Source: Mucilaginibacter sp. KACC 22773
Lineage (GTDB): Bacteria > Bacteroidota > Bacteroidia > Sphingobacteriales > Sphingobacteriaceae
Direction of reading: 5' to 3'
Assembly: GCF_028736215.1 (NCBI RefSeq)
Contig: NZ_CP117883.1
Span: forward strand, 2,480,001-2,544,000
Length of the DNA stretch: 64,000 nucleotides
Shown: piece by piece, positions 35,169 to 43,690 of the stretch
Layout: the number at the start of each line of letters is the position of its first letter
Position numbering within the stretch: position 1 is the first letter of the stretch
Translations under genes and position numbers: made by a program
The notes under the pieces: model-generated
Databases searched by the model: none
What the model was told of the DNA's origin: nothing
The model's input: the letters and a program-made list of their open reading frames with translations, nothing else

Positions 35169-35369
35169 ATGCCAAAAATGAAAACCAATTCCAGTGCTAA
35201 AAAGCGCTTTAAGCTTACTGGAACAGGTAAAATCACTCGGAAGAATGCATTCAAAAGCCACATCTTAACTAAGATGTCGACTAAACGTAAGCGTAACCTT
35301 GGCCACACCAGCTTAGTTTCTAAAGCTGATAGTGGAAATGTTAAACGCATGCTTTGCATCGGAAAGTAA
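35169..35369 (+). CDS. rpmI: 50S ribosomal protein L35
   Basis: Ribosomal protein bL35, 66 aa, highly basic and full length. It opens [20 protein letters not shown] and has the conserved [16 protein letters not shown], both diagnostic. It sits between infC and rplT as in most bacteria. The gap to infC (124 bp) is widened by a dispersed repeat, while rplT follows after 79 bp. Confidence 0.98.
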   Translation: MPKMKTNSSAKKRFKLTGTGKITRKNAFKSHILTKMSTKRKRNLGHTSLVSKADSGNVKRMLCIGK

Positions 35370-35448
35370 TTCACAATTTTTTTTAACCAGGTATTAGAGT
35401 TTTAAGTTCGGCTGTAAAGGCAGGCACTCACTACCAAAATCAAACAAC

Positions 35449-35793
35449 ATGCCACGTTCAGTTAACGCAGTAGCGTCGAGAAGACGCCGGAAAAGGATCA
35501 TGAACCTCGCCAAAGGTTATTGGGGTTCACGCAGCAAGGTTTATACCGTTGCAAAAAACACAGTAGAAAAAGGTTTACAGTACGCTTATCGTGACCGTAA
35601 AACCAAGAAAAGAGAGTTCAGGGCTTTATGGATCCAGCGTATCAACGCCGGTGCCCGTCAGCACGGAATTTCTTACTCTCAATTAATAGGTAAATTAGCA
35701 GCAAAAGAAATCGGTTTAAACCGTAAAGTATTGGCTGATTTAGCAATGAATCATCCTGATGCTTTCAAAGCCGTTATTGATGCAGTAAAATAA
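35449..35793 (+). CDS. rplT: 50S ribosomal protein L20
   Basis: Ribosomal protein bL20, 114 aa, full length; an early-assembly protein of the large subunit. Diagnostic segments: [36 protein letters not shown] and the C-terminal [16 protein letters not shown]. It ends the translation operon; a strong terminator follows at 35826. In other bacteria L20 represses its operon by binding leader mRNA. No matching structure was recognised in the 79-bp gap before it. Confidence 0.98.
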   Translation: MPRSVNAVASRRRRKRIMNLAKGYWGSRSKVYTVAKNTVEKGLQYAYRDRKTKKREFRALWIQRINAGARQHGISYSQLIGKLAAKEIGLNRKVLADLAMNHPDAFKAVIDAVK

Positions 35794-35825
35794 TAACATT
35801 CACCGGCAGTTTGCCCTTGAATTTA

Positions 35826-35860
35826 AAAGCCGCCTTGCGTTTTGCAAGGCGGCTTTTTTT
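35826..35860 (+). terminator. Intrinsic terminator of the thrS-rplT operon
   Basis: Stem AAAGCCGCCTTGC / GCAAGGCGGCTTT with a 5-base loop runs into a stretch of T, 33 bases after the rplT stop. Confidence 0.9.
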
Positions 35861-35866
35861 ATGCTT

Positions 35867-36610
35867 TTAAGATATAATAATAACCTCCGGCGTATCAAAA
35901 GATGCTTCGAATCCGTTATCAAGGTCCATATACTGTTTGAAGTTTTGTACGTCTTTGTCAACCATGTTTTTAAACAACGGGTTCAAAACCTGCGCTATGC
36001 CAGCGCCTATGCCGCCTGCGGGCGGTTGGTAACTAATCACAATATCAACTACGGTGCCTGTGCCGTCAACCGTATCCTGGAAACGTACCTTGCCTGCATT
36101 ATTAATGGCCGAATCGGGTAGCGAACTCCAGCCTATCATTTCGTTTGGCTCATCCTTCACAATTTCGGCATGCCAGCTTACGGTTGCCATATCGGCAGGT
36201 AGTTTTAAAACCCAATAAGAATATTTAGAGTCGATAATTTCCACGCTTTCCAGGTGTTTCATAAACAAGGGCAGGTTATCCAGCTTTCGCCAAAAATTAT
36301 AAACCTTATGCCTTGGTTGGTTTACCGTGAATGACGACCGGATATTAACGTTTATAGGACTGGTAGAAAGTTTGCCAATGCGCTTATAAAGCTCACAATG
36401 CCCTGTAAGGCCGCGGTTTAACAGGTAACCACCCGCGCCAATTTTTAAAACACTTGAAAATGGGCTCGAGAAAATGTTCTTAAAGCCCGACCAGCCGAGT
36501 TTTACACCACCAATGATAGATGTATAACGTTCCGGCCAGTTCAGGTTTACCCTGTCATCGCCATAAAGTATGGGAAAATTATCTTTGTATTCAATTATGG
36601 TAGTTGCCAT
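35867..36610 (-). CDS. SRPBCC (START-like) family protein with N-terminal membrane segment
   Basis: Protein of 247 aa. The N-terminal 85 residues include a glycine-rich hydrophobic pair (SIIGGVKLGWSGFKNIF, VLKIGAGGYLLNRGLTG), like the DUF2892 membrane domain. Residues about 90-235 form a helix-grip SRPBCC/polyketide-cyclase domain (IRSSFTVNQPRHKVYNFWRKLDNLPLFMKHLESVEI). This fusion is common in Bacteroidota and its role is unknown; lipid or hydrophobic ligand binding is plausible. Monocistronic, convergent with rplT just after its terminator. Confidence 0.82.
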   Translation of the reverse strand: MATTIIEYKDNFPILYGDDRVNLNWPERYTSIIGGVKLGWSGFKNIFSSPFSSVLKIGAGGYLLNRGLTGHCELYKRIGKLSTSPINVNIRSSFTVNQPRHKVYNFWRKLDNLPLFMKHLESVEIIDSKYSYWVLKLPADMATVSWHAEIVKDEPNEMIGWSSLPDSAINNAGKVRFQDTVDGTGTVVDIVISYQPPAGGIGAGIAQVLNPLFKNMVDKDVQNFKQYMDLDNGFEASFDTPEVIIIS

Positions 36611-36739
36611 GTGCTTGTTTTAATGGTACTAAAACTAAACGCAGGATGGCGAGGTAAGTTTTGTTGAATTGTATTTTATAACACGAATTGGACTAATTGA
36701 GGTAAATTGCACGAATTAAGAAACGCAAATATTAACACT

Positions 36740-36827
36740 AATTGCCGCGGATTGTATCTAATTACACAAACTAACAAACACAAATCGACTTTTTAATTAG
36801 TGTAATTCGATACAATCCGCGGCAATT
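36740..36827. repeat. 28-bp inverted repeat overlapping the 3' end of the serine hydrolase gene
   Basis: AATTGCCGCGGATTGTATC (36740-36758) and its exact complement at 36809-36827 extend to 28-bp arms with one mismatch (to 36767 and 36800). The hydrolase stop codon lies in the loop and the right arm codes for its last residues. ACGAATT-type relatives occur at 36680-36720 and 58430-58600. Confidence 0.7.
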
Positions 36828-38046
36828 CGTGTTTATTTTTTTTAGGCCGGTGCAATTCATGCTGATAGATTACCTGCCCAAGGTTTTTCAAAAAGGGGAG
36901 GCATACAGTGGCATACTCGTATTTGTTATCATTGTAAATACCATCCTCATTTGATTGAACAACTGCTGTAAGTAAAAACTCCACGTTATTTTTAAAATCA
37001 ACTATATAAGCGTTGTCAATGTTGTAGCCATAGCTGTCGCCGTATTTATTAAAAATTCTGATGTTTGCATCGGGCGCCGCGGTACTATCAGCACCATAAA
37101 ACAACAGTTTGCTCATTACAGGATAATTTTGTGGCCGGTTATAGGTGGGTTTAGTACTTTCTGTGGGGAACATGCTCATATACTTGTAGATAAGCCGATA
37201 ATCTGCCGGTGTTAAATTGAAGCGTTGCGCTTTGTCGAACGTTTCGGGGAAAAGCAACCGTTTTAAAACCATCTGCTGATCTGCAATGGTATAAACGTTT
37301 TTCTGGCTAAAATCAAAGGGCTGCATTATCAGTTTATCATTCTTATCCAGGTAGCCTTTGCCTTGCAGCATGTTATCCAATTGCATGGGGTAATCGCTGC
37401 TGTCATACAAGGCTGGTTTTTGGTAAACCAGCTTATCGCCATTGTAAAAATCAATAGGGTTGGTGTGTTTGGTACCCTCGCCGGTATCATTTATCGCCAA
37501 CCGGCCAATAATGCGGGTATTGTTAAGCTGGTATTTTTTTAGTTTTTGGTTAATCTCTTCGCGCCCAACAAACTCATACAGCCGGTTATAGGCATCGTTA
37601 TCGCTTACCAGCAGTATCTTTTTTATGTAGTTTTCTATCGATGGCAAGCCATTGGTCGACGATGTATCTGTTTTAACTTTAGTTTGTCCTGCAAAAGCGC
37701 TGTCGGTTATCATTGCCGAACTTTTTGTAAAGGCTTTAATTTTAAGCTCGTTAATTTTTTCGAGCGCGAAAATGCAGGTTGGCAGCTTTACAGTACTTGC
37801 CGGATAAAAATATCGCTTTGGATTAAGCCGATAACTGAATGATTTAAAATGCGGTATATTGTTTTTATCGCGATCAATCTGGGTATACAGGATTTGTACC
37901 TCGTTATGTGTTGGATGATTGAGGATGCCTTGAAACAACTCCGGGTGAGATTGTAGCAGATTTTTAAGGAAGGTGGTATCGGGTTGTTGGGCTAAGGTTT
38001 TTAAACCGGTTACAATCATTATTAACAGGATGCAATATTGTTTCAT
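36793..38046 (-). CDS. Serine hydrolase of the class A beta-lactamase fold
   Basis: Predicted periplasmic serine hydrolase, 417 aa, with a signal peptide ending TLAQQ (about residue 20). The active-site motif S-x-x-K is Ser84-Thr-Val-Lys87, and an SDN motif is at 148-150 (LLVSDNDAYNRLYE). A KTG-like KYGDSYG lies near the C-terminal part. It is about 120 residues longer than typical class A enzymes, so beta-lactam resistance should not be assumed; penicillin-binding or peptidase-like roles are possible. The last dozen residues (HELPRIVSNYTN) are encoded by a dispersed inverted repeat. A GTAAAC-N2-GTTTAC palindrome lies about 20 bp upstream of the ATG. Confidence 0.85.
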   Translation of the reverse strand: MKQYCILLIMIVTGLKTLAQQPDTTFLKNLLQSHPELFQGILNHPTHNEVQILYTQIDRDKNNIPHFKSFSYRLNPKRYFYPASTVKLPTCIFALEKINELKIKAFTKSSAMITDSAFAGQTKVKTDTSSTNGLPSIENYIKKILLVSDNDAYNRLYEFVGREEINQKLKKYQLNNTRIIGRLAINDTGEGTKHTNPIDFYNGDKLVYQKPALYDSSDYPMQLDNMLQGKGYLDKNDKLIMQPFDFSQKNVYTIADQQMVLKRLLFPETFDKAQRFNLTPADYRLIYKYMSMFPTESTKPTYNRPQNYPVMSKLLFYGADSTAAPDANIRIFNKYGDSYGYNIDNAYIVDFKNNVEFLLTAVVQSNEDGIYNDNKYEYATVCLPFLKNLGQVIYQHELHRPKKNKHELPRIVSNYTN

Positions 38047-38065
38047 TATGATAAATATACGCTAT

Positions 38066-38079
38066 GTAAACAAGTTTAC
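38066..38079. promoter_or_regulatory. Palindrome GTAAAC-AA-GTTTAC upstream of the serine hydrolase gene
   Basis: Six-base inverted repeats with a two-base spacer lie 20 bp before the ATG, close to where the promoter should be. It could be an operator; no regulator is adjacent. Confidence 0.25.
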
Positions 38080-38091
38080 CGGCATAATAAC

Positions 38092-38118
38092 ACAAATGGC
38101 CCCGTAGGAGCCATTTGT
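38092..38118. repeat. 9-bp inverted repeat hairpin
   Basis: ACAAATGGC and GCCATTTGT form a perfect stem around a 9-base GC-rich loop. It lies between the CDGSH gene and the serine hydrolase gene. No T-run follows the stem on the minus strand; it may be a weak terminator for CDGSH or a dispersed palindrome. Confidence 0.5.
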
Positions 38119-38171
38119 TATAAAAAACAGATAATTTGCCGGTTTAGTAGCGGAGCCCGTTATTAAACGAA

Positions 38172-38396
38172 TTATACCTTTTTAGGGGGCAAATCAAAAG
38201 CGATTGCATCATGCTCAAAATGACCTTTATGCGACCCATCGCAAAATGGTTTGTTGGCCGATAAGCCACAACGGCAGATAGAAACTATTGTTCTGCCTTG
38301 TAAGCCATAGTTATTGCCCTGCATATCTACAATTTCAAAATCGCCGTCGATTTTTACAGATCCGTTGTTATTAATAGTAAGTTTAGTTGTTGCCAT
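38172..38396 (-). CDS. CDGSH iron-sulfur domain protein
   Basis: Small cytoplasmic redox protein, 74 aa. The [2Fe-2S] site is complete: Cys41, Cys43, Cys52 and His56 in CRCGLSANKPFCDGSHKGHF, the three-Cys one-His pattern of mitoNEET-type proteins. Family members bind a pH-sensitive cluster and are linked to iron or redox handling. Monocistronic, with a TAACTTTG -7 box 17 bases upstream of the ATG. Confidence 0.93.
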   Translation of the reverse strand: MATTKLTINNNGSVKIDGDFEIVDMQGNNYGLQGRTIVSICRCGLSANKPFCDGSHKGHFEHDAIAFDLPPKKV

Positions 38397-38412
38397 AAGT
38401 TAAATTTTGGCG

Positions 38413-38420
38413 CAAAGTTA
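38413..38420 (-). promoter_or_regulatory. -7 promoter box of the CDGSH gene
   Basis: TAACTTTG on the minus strand matches TAnnTTTG, giving a leader of about 13 bases. The -33 position has no clear TTG. Confidence 0.45.
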
Positions 38421-38668
38421 ACCAATGCAATGGCCTTTAAAGGTGCTATTTGCTATTTAGAAGGGTTCCTGATTGGGGCTGCGGATATAATCAGGAGTCA
38501 AGAATCAAGACAAAGACAGCGCATAACCTGGCCTTTTATTTTTGCTGGCCACAAATGACAAAATGATGATGCGCAATATCCGCGCTACAGAGACAGATGT
38601 TTTAGTTTTGTTATATGCGATAAAGGCTTACGGCCTTTTGCTTTAAACTTTCTGCTTAAAATTACACT

Positions 38669-39700
38669 ATGGAATACAGACAATTAGGAGCATCTGGATT
38701 GAGGGTGCCCGTATTAAGTTTCGGAACGGCCACGTTTGGCGGCGGCAACGAATTTTTTAAAGCCTGGGGCAATACACAGGTTGATGATGCCAAAGAACTA
38801 ATTAATTTATGCCTTGATGCCGGCGTCAATTTTTTTGATACCGCGAATATATACTCAAAGGGTTTATCGGAAGAGATATTAGGCAAGGCATTGGAAGGGC
38901 TGCGTAACGAGGTACTCATCAGCACAAAGGCCACACTTCCTATGGGCGATGGTGTTAACGATTATGGTTCATCGCGCCTGCATTTAATAAAGCAGGCAGA
39001 AGATAGCCTTAAACGCCTGCAAACCGACCATATAGATATTTACCACATGCATAGCTTTGATGCCACAACCCCGGTGGAAGAAACCTTGCGCGCGCTTGAT
39101 GACCTGGTAACCAGCGGCAAGGTACGTTATATTGCCTGTTCAAACTTTTCGGGCTGGCATTTAATGAAATCGCTGTCGGTATCTGAACGTTATGGCTGGA
39201 GCAGGTACATTGCCAACCAGGCTTATTATTCGTTGTTAGACCGGGAATTTGAATGGGAGCTGATGCCTTTAGCTATTGATCAAAATGTGAGTACCATAGT
39301 TTGGAGCCCGTTGGCATCGGGCAAAGTGAGCGGTAAATTCAGGAGGGGGCAACCCATACCGGCAGATTCCAGAACCGTACAAGGTGGCGCTCATGGCCCG
39401 GCAACCAACTTCGATCGCTTGTACAATATTGTTGATGTTTTGGATGAAGTGGCCGAAGAAACAGGTAAATCTGTAGCACAAGTTTCAATTAACTGGCTGT
39501 TGCAACGGCCAACCGTTGCCAATATCATCATAGGCGCACGTAACCAGGAACAGCTAAAACAGAACCTGGGTGCAGTAGGTTGGAATTTAACTACCGACCA
39601 GATAAAAAAATTAGATGCCGCCAGCGATTTGACTCCAATATATCCGTACTGGCACCAGCGCCAGAACCCCAAACTCATACCTCCGCCAATACAATACTAA
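38669..39700 (+). CDS. Aldo/keto reductase
   Basis: NADPH-dependent oxidoreductase of 343 aa with a TIM-barrel fold. The catalytic tetrad is visible: Asp57 and Tyr62 in FFDTANIYSKG, Lys87 in LISTKATLP and His128 in DIYHMHSFD. The C-terminal cofactor segment NIIIGARNQEQLKQNLGAVGW is typical of the AKR11/AKR13-like, YhdN-type branch. The substrate is unknown. It stands alone, with a 39-bp palindrome 19 bp after the stop and a terminator-like hairpin about 210 bp after it. Confidence 0.93.
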   Translation: MEYRQLGASGLRVPVLSFGTATFGGGNEFFKAWGNTQVDDAKELINLCLDAGVNFFDTANIYSKGLSEEILGKALEGLRNEVLISTKATLPMGDGVNDYGSSRLHLIKQAEDSLKRLQTDHIDIYHMHSFDATTPVEETLRALDDLVTSGKVRYIACSNFSGWHLMKSLSVSERYGWSRYIANQAYYSLLDREFEWELMPLAIDQNVSTIVWSPLASGKVSGKFRRGQPIPADSRTVQGGAHGPATNFDRLYNIVDVLDEVAEETGKSVAQVSINWLLQRPTVANIIIGARNQEQLKQNLGAVGWNLTTDQIKKLDAASDLTPIYPYWHQRQNPKLIPPPIQY

Positions 39701-39718
39701 TATAATTATCTATTTAAG

Positions 39719-39757
39719 CATCTATAGCGACAGGTTTAAAACCTGCCGCTATAGATG
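39719..39757. repeat. 39-bp near-perfect palindrome
   Basis: CATCTATAGCGACAGGTTT pairs with AAACCTGCCGCTATAGATG around one base, with a single G-T mismatch. It lacks a T-run. It is part of the 405-bp gap between the aldo/keto reductase and Gfo/Idh genes, which otherwise holds only the hairpin at 39907-39942 and no supported ORF. Confidence 0.6.
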
Positions 39758-39906
39758 TGAAAGTCACGCGTTTTTTTACGTAAAAACACGTGTAGGAATT
39801 ACTCAAATACCGTGTTTCTACTAATCTGATAACAACAGGGGATGCCTATTTTTACAAAGTAGACAGTTAATAGTTAATAATTTAATGCTCCTAAACACTA
39901 TCCTTT

Positions 39907-39942
39907 AAAAACAAGCCACTTTTCTGCCGGCTTGTTTTTTTG
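39907..39942. terminator. Intrinsic terminator-like hairpin
   Basis: AAAAACAAGCC and GGCTTGTTTTT pair around an 11-base loop and run into T on both strands. It is either the 3' end of the aldo/keto reductase transcript or of an unannotated short RNA starting after 39830. Confidence 0.6.
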
Positions 39943-40105
39943 TTTTTCAGGCAAGCCGATTAGGTTAGCAACGTATTGACGTAACAGCTAAATTACAATG
40001 GTATTCAAAAAAAACAGCCTGTTTTCTTCGAAGCTTTACAAAACTTAGCTAATTTGCCTGCCTGCCCCCGCGGGCAATTACAGTAAACCAATTTAGCTGT
40101 TACCT

Positions 40106-41437
40106 ATGCTTAACCGAAGACAGTTCATTCAGAATACGTCAGTTGCCGGGACAAGTTTTTTACTTGCGCCCCAACTTTCAAAGGCGGCCGGTTTTTTCAA
40201 AGGCTCGCCCAATGAAAAAGTAGTTTTAGGCTCTATGGGCACCAATAGCCGCGGCCTTTACCTGGCACAGAGCTATGCTAAAATTCCTAATGTAGAGATA
40301 GGATATATCTGCGATGTGGACTCCAAAGTAGTGGACAGAACCATTGAAGAGATTTATAAAATAACAGGCAAACGGCCAAAGGGAATTACCGATATCCGCA
40401 AAATGCTGGAAATAAAAGATATCGACGCCGTTGTTGTTGCCCCGCCCGATCATTGGCACGCCCCGGCAACCATTATGGCCTGCCAGGCCGGCAAACATGT
40501 TTATGTTGAAAAGCCCTGCAGCCATAACCCACACGAGGGCGAAATGGCTGTTGAGGCCGCAAAAAAATACAATCGGCTGGTGCAAATGGGTAGTCAGCGG
40601 CGCTCGTTCTCCAACGTGCAGGCCATGGTAAAGGAATTGCATGACGGTGTTATTGGCCGTACCTATTACGCCAAAGGCTGGTATACCAACCACAGGCTGA
40701 GCATTGGGCATGGCAAGCAAGTGCCCGTGCCGGCAAATTTAAATTACGACCTGTGGCAGGGCCCGGCCCCACGGAAGCCCTACCAGGATAACCTGATACA
40801 CTATAACTGGCACTGGTTTTGGAACTGGGGAACCGGCGAGGCGTTGAACAACGGTACCCACGAACTGGATGTGATCCGCTGGGGTTTGGGGGTTGATTAT
40901 CCTAACAAAGTAGTATCCACCGGCGGCCGCTTCCATTTTAATGACGATTGGCAAACGCCCGATACGCAGAATATCCTGTATAATTTCCCCAACAATACGG
41001 CTGCCGAGTGGGAAAGCCGGAGTAGTAATGGTTTTAATATCGAGCAGTTAAGCCGCGGGGTGGTATTTTATGGCGATAAAGGTACCCTGTTTTACGGCAG
41101 CGGCAATGGCTACCAGGTTTACGATGGCGATAACAAGCTGGTAAAAGAAGTAAAAGACGATACCAAAGTTGACGGCACTAACAAAGTTAGCCCTACCGAG
41201 GCGCTTGATGGTTTTCACCTGAAGAATTTTATCGATGGTGTAAGGGGAGTAGCGCCACTGAACTGCCCCATCGAAATTGGTTTTAAATCAACCTTGTTGC
41301 CGCAGTTAGGCAATATATCATACCGCGTTGACCGCGTGCTGCACATTAATCCAACTAACGGCCATATCCTAAACGACCCTGAAGCCCAAAAACTTTGGAG
41401 CCGGGAATATGAAAAAGGCTGGGAGGTGAAGGTGTAA
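40106..41437 (+). CDS. Gfo/Idh/MocA family oxidoreductase, Tat-exported
   Basis: Sugar oxidoreductase of 443 aa. An intact twin-arginine signal (NRRQFIQNTSVAGTSFLLA, Arg4-Arg5) suggests export folded with its NAD(P) cofactor. The Rossmann domain starts about residue 35 (KVVLGSMGTNSRG). The EKP motif is intact in HVYVEKPCSHNP, giving the catalytic Lys. The C-terminal domain is about 170-440. It is the second such protein in the window; unlike the one at 12999 it keeps both twin arginines and the EKP. A DUF1080 gene follows after an 88-bp dispersed element, the same partnership in reversed order. Confidence 0.92.
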   Translation: MLNRRQFIQNTSVAGTSFLLAPQLSKAAGFFKGSPNEKVVLGSMGTNSRGLYLAQSYAKIPNVEIGYICDVDSKVVDRTIEEIYKITGKRPKGITDIRKMLEIKDIDAVVVAPPDHWHAPATIMACQAGKHVYVEKPCSHNPHEGEMAVEAAKKYNRLVQMGSQRRSFSNVQAMVKELHDGVIGRTYYAKGWYTNHRLSIGHGKQVPVPANLNYDLWQGPAPRKPYQDNLIHYNWHWFWNWGTGEALNNGTHELDVIRWGLGVDYPNKVVSTGGRFHFNDDWQTPDTQNILYNFPNNTAAEWESRSSNGFNIEQLSRGVVFYGDKGTLFYGSGNGYQVYDGDNKLVKEVKDDTKVDGTNKVSPTEALDGFHLKNFIDGVRGVAPLNCPIEIGFKSTLLPQLGNISYRVDRVLHINPTNGHILNDPEAQKLWSREYEKGWEVKV

Positions 41438-41467
41438 AACGCCATTATTGCCTCATTCCTCACCAGT

Positions 41468-41555
41468 ATGTCATTGCGAGGAACGAAGCAATCCCGTAGA
41501 AATGCATCTCCGCCAAGTAAGCGAAGAGGTTGCCGCGCTACGCTCGCAATGACAT
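41468..41555. repeat. 88-bp dispersed palindromic element
   Basis: ATGTCATTGCGAG (41468-41480) and CTCGCAATGACAT (41543-41555) are perfect 13-bp terminal inverted repeats. The interior (GAACGAAGCAATCCCG and related) is a REP-like sequence widely seen between Bacteroidota genes. It lies between the Gfo/Idh and DUF1080 genes. Confidence 0.75.
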
Positions 41556-41586
41556 AGTTTAATAATTTGAATAACAATACCATAAC

Positions 41587-42939
41587 ATGAAAAAATACAT
41601 CTATCCCTTAGCTCTTTTACTTGCAACAGCGTCATTAACCCAGGCGCAAACCAAAATATTTGATGGCAAAACGCTTAAAGGCTGGAAACGCCTTGCCGGT
41701 ACCGCGGATTATAAGGTAGAAGACGGGGCTATTGTGGGCACCACCGTGTTAAACTCTGGCAACACCTTTTTGGTTACCGAAAAAGAATACGGCGATTTTA
41801 TTTTAGAGTTGGATGCCAAAATAGAAAGCAAACTGAGCAACTCTGGTGTGCAAACACGTAGCCATTATAACCCTGCCGGTCACGATGGCAAGGGGCTGGT
41901 TTATGGCCGCCAGTTTGAGATTGATCCATCGGATCGTAAATGGACAGGTGGTATTTATGACGAAGGACGCCGCGACTGGTTGTACCCACTTGATTTGAAT
42001 GCCGCTGCCAAAGATGCCTTTAAAGTGGGCGAGTACAATCACATCCGCATTGAGTGCATTGGTAACGAAATGAAAACCTGGGTAAACGGAATCCCAACTG
42101 CTGATGTGGTGGATACCATAGACACTAAAGGCTTCATTGCCTTACAGGTTCACGCGGTGAGCGACGAAAAACAAGCCGGTAAAAAAGTATATTTCAAAAA
42201 CTTTAACCTGCAAACTACCAATCTAAAATCAAAGCCGTTTCCTAAAAATGTGTATGTTGTGAACCTGCAACCCAACAGTATCACCGCTGCCGAAAAAGCC
42301 GCCGGTTGGAAGCTGTTATATGATGGTAAAACCAGTGCCGGCTGGCGTGGTGCAACCCTCAAAACTTTCCCTAACCATGGCTGGGAGGTAGCCAACGGAA
42401 CTATGCATGTGCTGCCATCTGCCGGTAAAGAAGAATCGGGCGGTGGTGATGTGGTTACTGATGACAATTATAGCGCCTTCGACCTTTCGTTTGAGTTTAA
42501 GCTGACTCCGGGGGCCAACAGCGGTGTTAAATACTTTGTTACCCTGAGTGAAGTCACTACAGGATCAGCAATAGGCCTGGAGTACCAGGTATTGGATGAT
42601 AAACTGCATCCCGATGCCAAACTTGGCCGCGATGGCGACAGAACGCTGGCTTCATTATATGACCTTATTAAGGCAAATAAACCGGAGCGCTTTGTACACC
42701 CGATAGGAGCATGGAACATTGGCAGGGTAGTGGTTTATCCTAATAATCACGTTGAGCACTACCTGAACGGAGTTAAAGTATTAGAATACGAGCGTGGTTC
42801 AAAAGCATTTAAAGACCTGGTTGCCATTAGTAAATATACCATATGGAAAAACTTTGGCGAAGCCCCTCAAGGACACTTATTGTTACAGGATCATGGTAAT
42901 GAGGTGTTTTTCAGGAGTATAAAAGTTAGGGCCCTATAG
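41587..42939 (+). CDS. Secreted two-domain DUF1080 protein (3-keto-disaccharide hydrolase-like)
   Basis: Secreted protein of 450 aa with a signal peptide ending LTQAQ (about residue 20). Two DUF1080 domains in tandem: about 22-215 (TKIFDGKTLKGWKRLAG, SGVQTRSHYNP, RQFEIDPSD) and about 235-450 (WKLLYDGKTSAGWRGATL, SGVKYFVTLSE, LEYQVLDDKLHPDA). The single-domain relative at 12313 is half this length. Likely to act on 3-keto-glycosides in the periplasm, downstream of the Tat-exported Gfo/Idh enzyme. The 149-bp spacer holds a dispersed palindrome. Confidence 0.87.
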   Translation: MKKYIYPLALLLATASLTQAQTKIFDGKTLKGWKRLAGTADYKVEDGAIVGTTVLNSGNTFLVTEKEYGDFILELDAKIESKLSNSGVQTRSHYNPAGHDGKGLVYGRQFEIDPSDRKWTGGIYDEGRRDWLYPLDLNAAAKDAFKVGEYNHIRIECIGNEMKTWVNGIPTADVVDTIDTKGFIALQVHAVSDEKQAGKKVYFKNFNLQTTNLKSKPFPKNVYVVNLQPNSITAAEKAAGWKLLYDGKTSAGWRGATLKTFPNHGWEVANGTMHVLPSAGKEESGGGDVVTDDNYSAFDLSFEFKLTPGANSGVKYFVTLSEVTTGSAIGLEYQVLDDKLHPDAKLGRDGDRTLASLYDLIKANKPERFVHPIGAWNIGRVVVYPNNHVEHYLNGVKVLEYERGSKAFKDLVAISKYTIWKNFGEAPQGHLLLQDHGNEVFFRSIKVRAL

Positions 42940-42984
42940 AAAAACCGTCTCAAGTCTCCCTCCAAAGGCGAGACTTGAGACGGG
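42940..42984 (-). terminator. Terminator hairpin between convergent genes
   Basis: A perfect 14-bp stem CCGTCTCAAGTCTC / GAGACTTGAGACGG around an 11-base loop. On the minus strand it is followed by TTTTT, so it terminates the NAD(P)-binding oxidoreductase gene; it may also stop the DUF1080 transcript. Confidence 0.8.
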
Positions 42985-42991
42985 ATTATGC

Positions 42992-43636
42992 TTAATACCC
43001 TACTGTAAACCTTCTTTTTACAAATTCGTTGTTTTCCAGTTCATTTAAAATAGCAACGGCCAGGTCTTCAACCGTGATTTCGTGTTGGCCTTTATCGTTA
43101 AATATTGGTTCATCGGTACCGGTACGGAATTTGCCTGTGCGCTCGCCGGGGTGCAGGTTAATGGCGGGGCTTAAAAATGTCCAATCCAATTCATCTTCTT
43201 TTTTTAGGATGTTCAGGTAATCGCGTGCCGCTGTAGCCCCTGCTTTCCACTCGGCAGGGAATTGAGGGCTATCAACCAATTGTACACCCGGTGCCACGTA
43301 TAAACTACCCGCGCCGCCAACAACCAATAAGCGCTTAACGCCCGATTGTTTTACAGCCTGTTGTATCGCTTCGCTGCCTTTTAAGAAATCATCATAAAGG
43401 TTTGGATTTGTCCAGCCGGCGTTAAAAGCGCTAACTACTGCGTCATGGCCTTTAAGGGCCGCTGCCAAATTATCGGTATCCCAAATATCAGCTGTTACCG
43501 TCGTAAGCTTATCGTTATTAATACCAGCTGCCTGAGGGTTACGGGCGATAGCAGTTACCTCATATCCGCGTTGTAACGCTTCGTTTAATACAGCTTTGCC
43601 TACAAAGCCTGTAGCGCCTATTAGTGCTAATTTCAT
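42992..43636 (-). CDS. NAD(P)H-binding oxidoreductase (NmrA/YwnB-like)
   Basis: Atypical SDR of 214 aa with the N-terminal nucleotide motif KLALIGATGFVGKAV (GxxGxxG). The stretch HDAVVSAFNAGW and the later DWTFLSPAINLHPGERTGKFR are typical of the NAD(P)H-binding YwnB/NmrA group. Such proteins are putative quinone or flavin reductases or redox sensors. A 21-bp operator (43654-43674) lies 18 bp before the ATG and matches sites at the adjacent Rrf2 gene. The same Rrf2-NAD(P)-binding pairing is known from Bacillus ywnA-ywnB, so a thiol or electrophile stress response is inferred. Confidence 0.88.
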   Translation of the reverse strand: MKLALIGATGFVGKAVLNEALQRGYEVTAIARNPQAAGINNDKLTTVTADIWDTDNLAAALKGHDAVVSAFNAGWTNPNLYDDFLKGSEAIQQAVKQSGVKRLLVVGGAGSLYVAPGVQLVDSPQFPAEWKAGATAARDYLNILKKEDELDWTFLSPAINLHPGERTGKFRTGTDEPIFNDKGQHEITVEDLAVAILNELENNEFVKRRFTVGY

Positions 43637-43653
43637 AATTGTTGTTATTTTTA

Positions 43654-43674
43654 TTGTAATTTAATTTGTTACAG
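43654..43674. promoter_or_regulatory. Candidate Rrf2 operator upstream of the oxidoreductase gene
   Basis: TTGTAAT-N7-GTTACAG, a 21-bp inverted repeat with two arm changes relative to the site at 44099-44119. It lies between the Rrf2 gene and the oxidoreductase ATG. Confidence 0.55.
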
Positions 43675-43690
43675 TTTTGTTTAAATTTTT

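Noticed and set aside
36793..38046. Calling the serine hydrolase a beta-lactamase resistance gene
   Set aside because: STVK and SDN motifs fit the fold, but the protein is over 100 residues too long and no resistance context is present.
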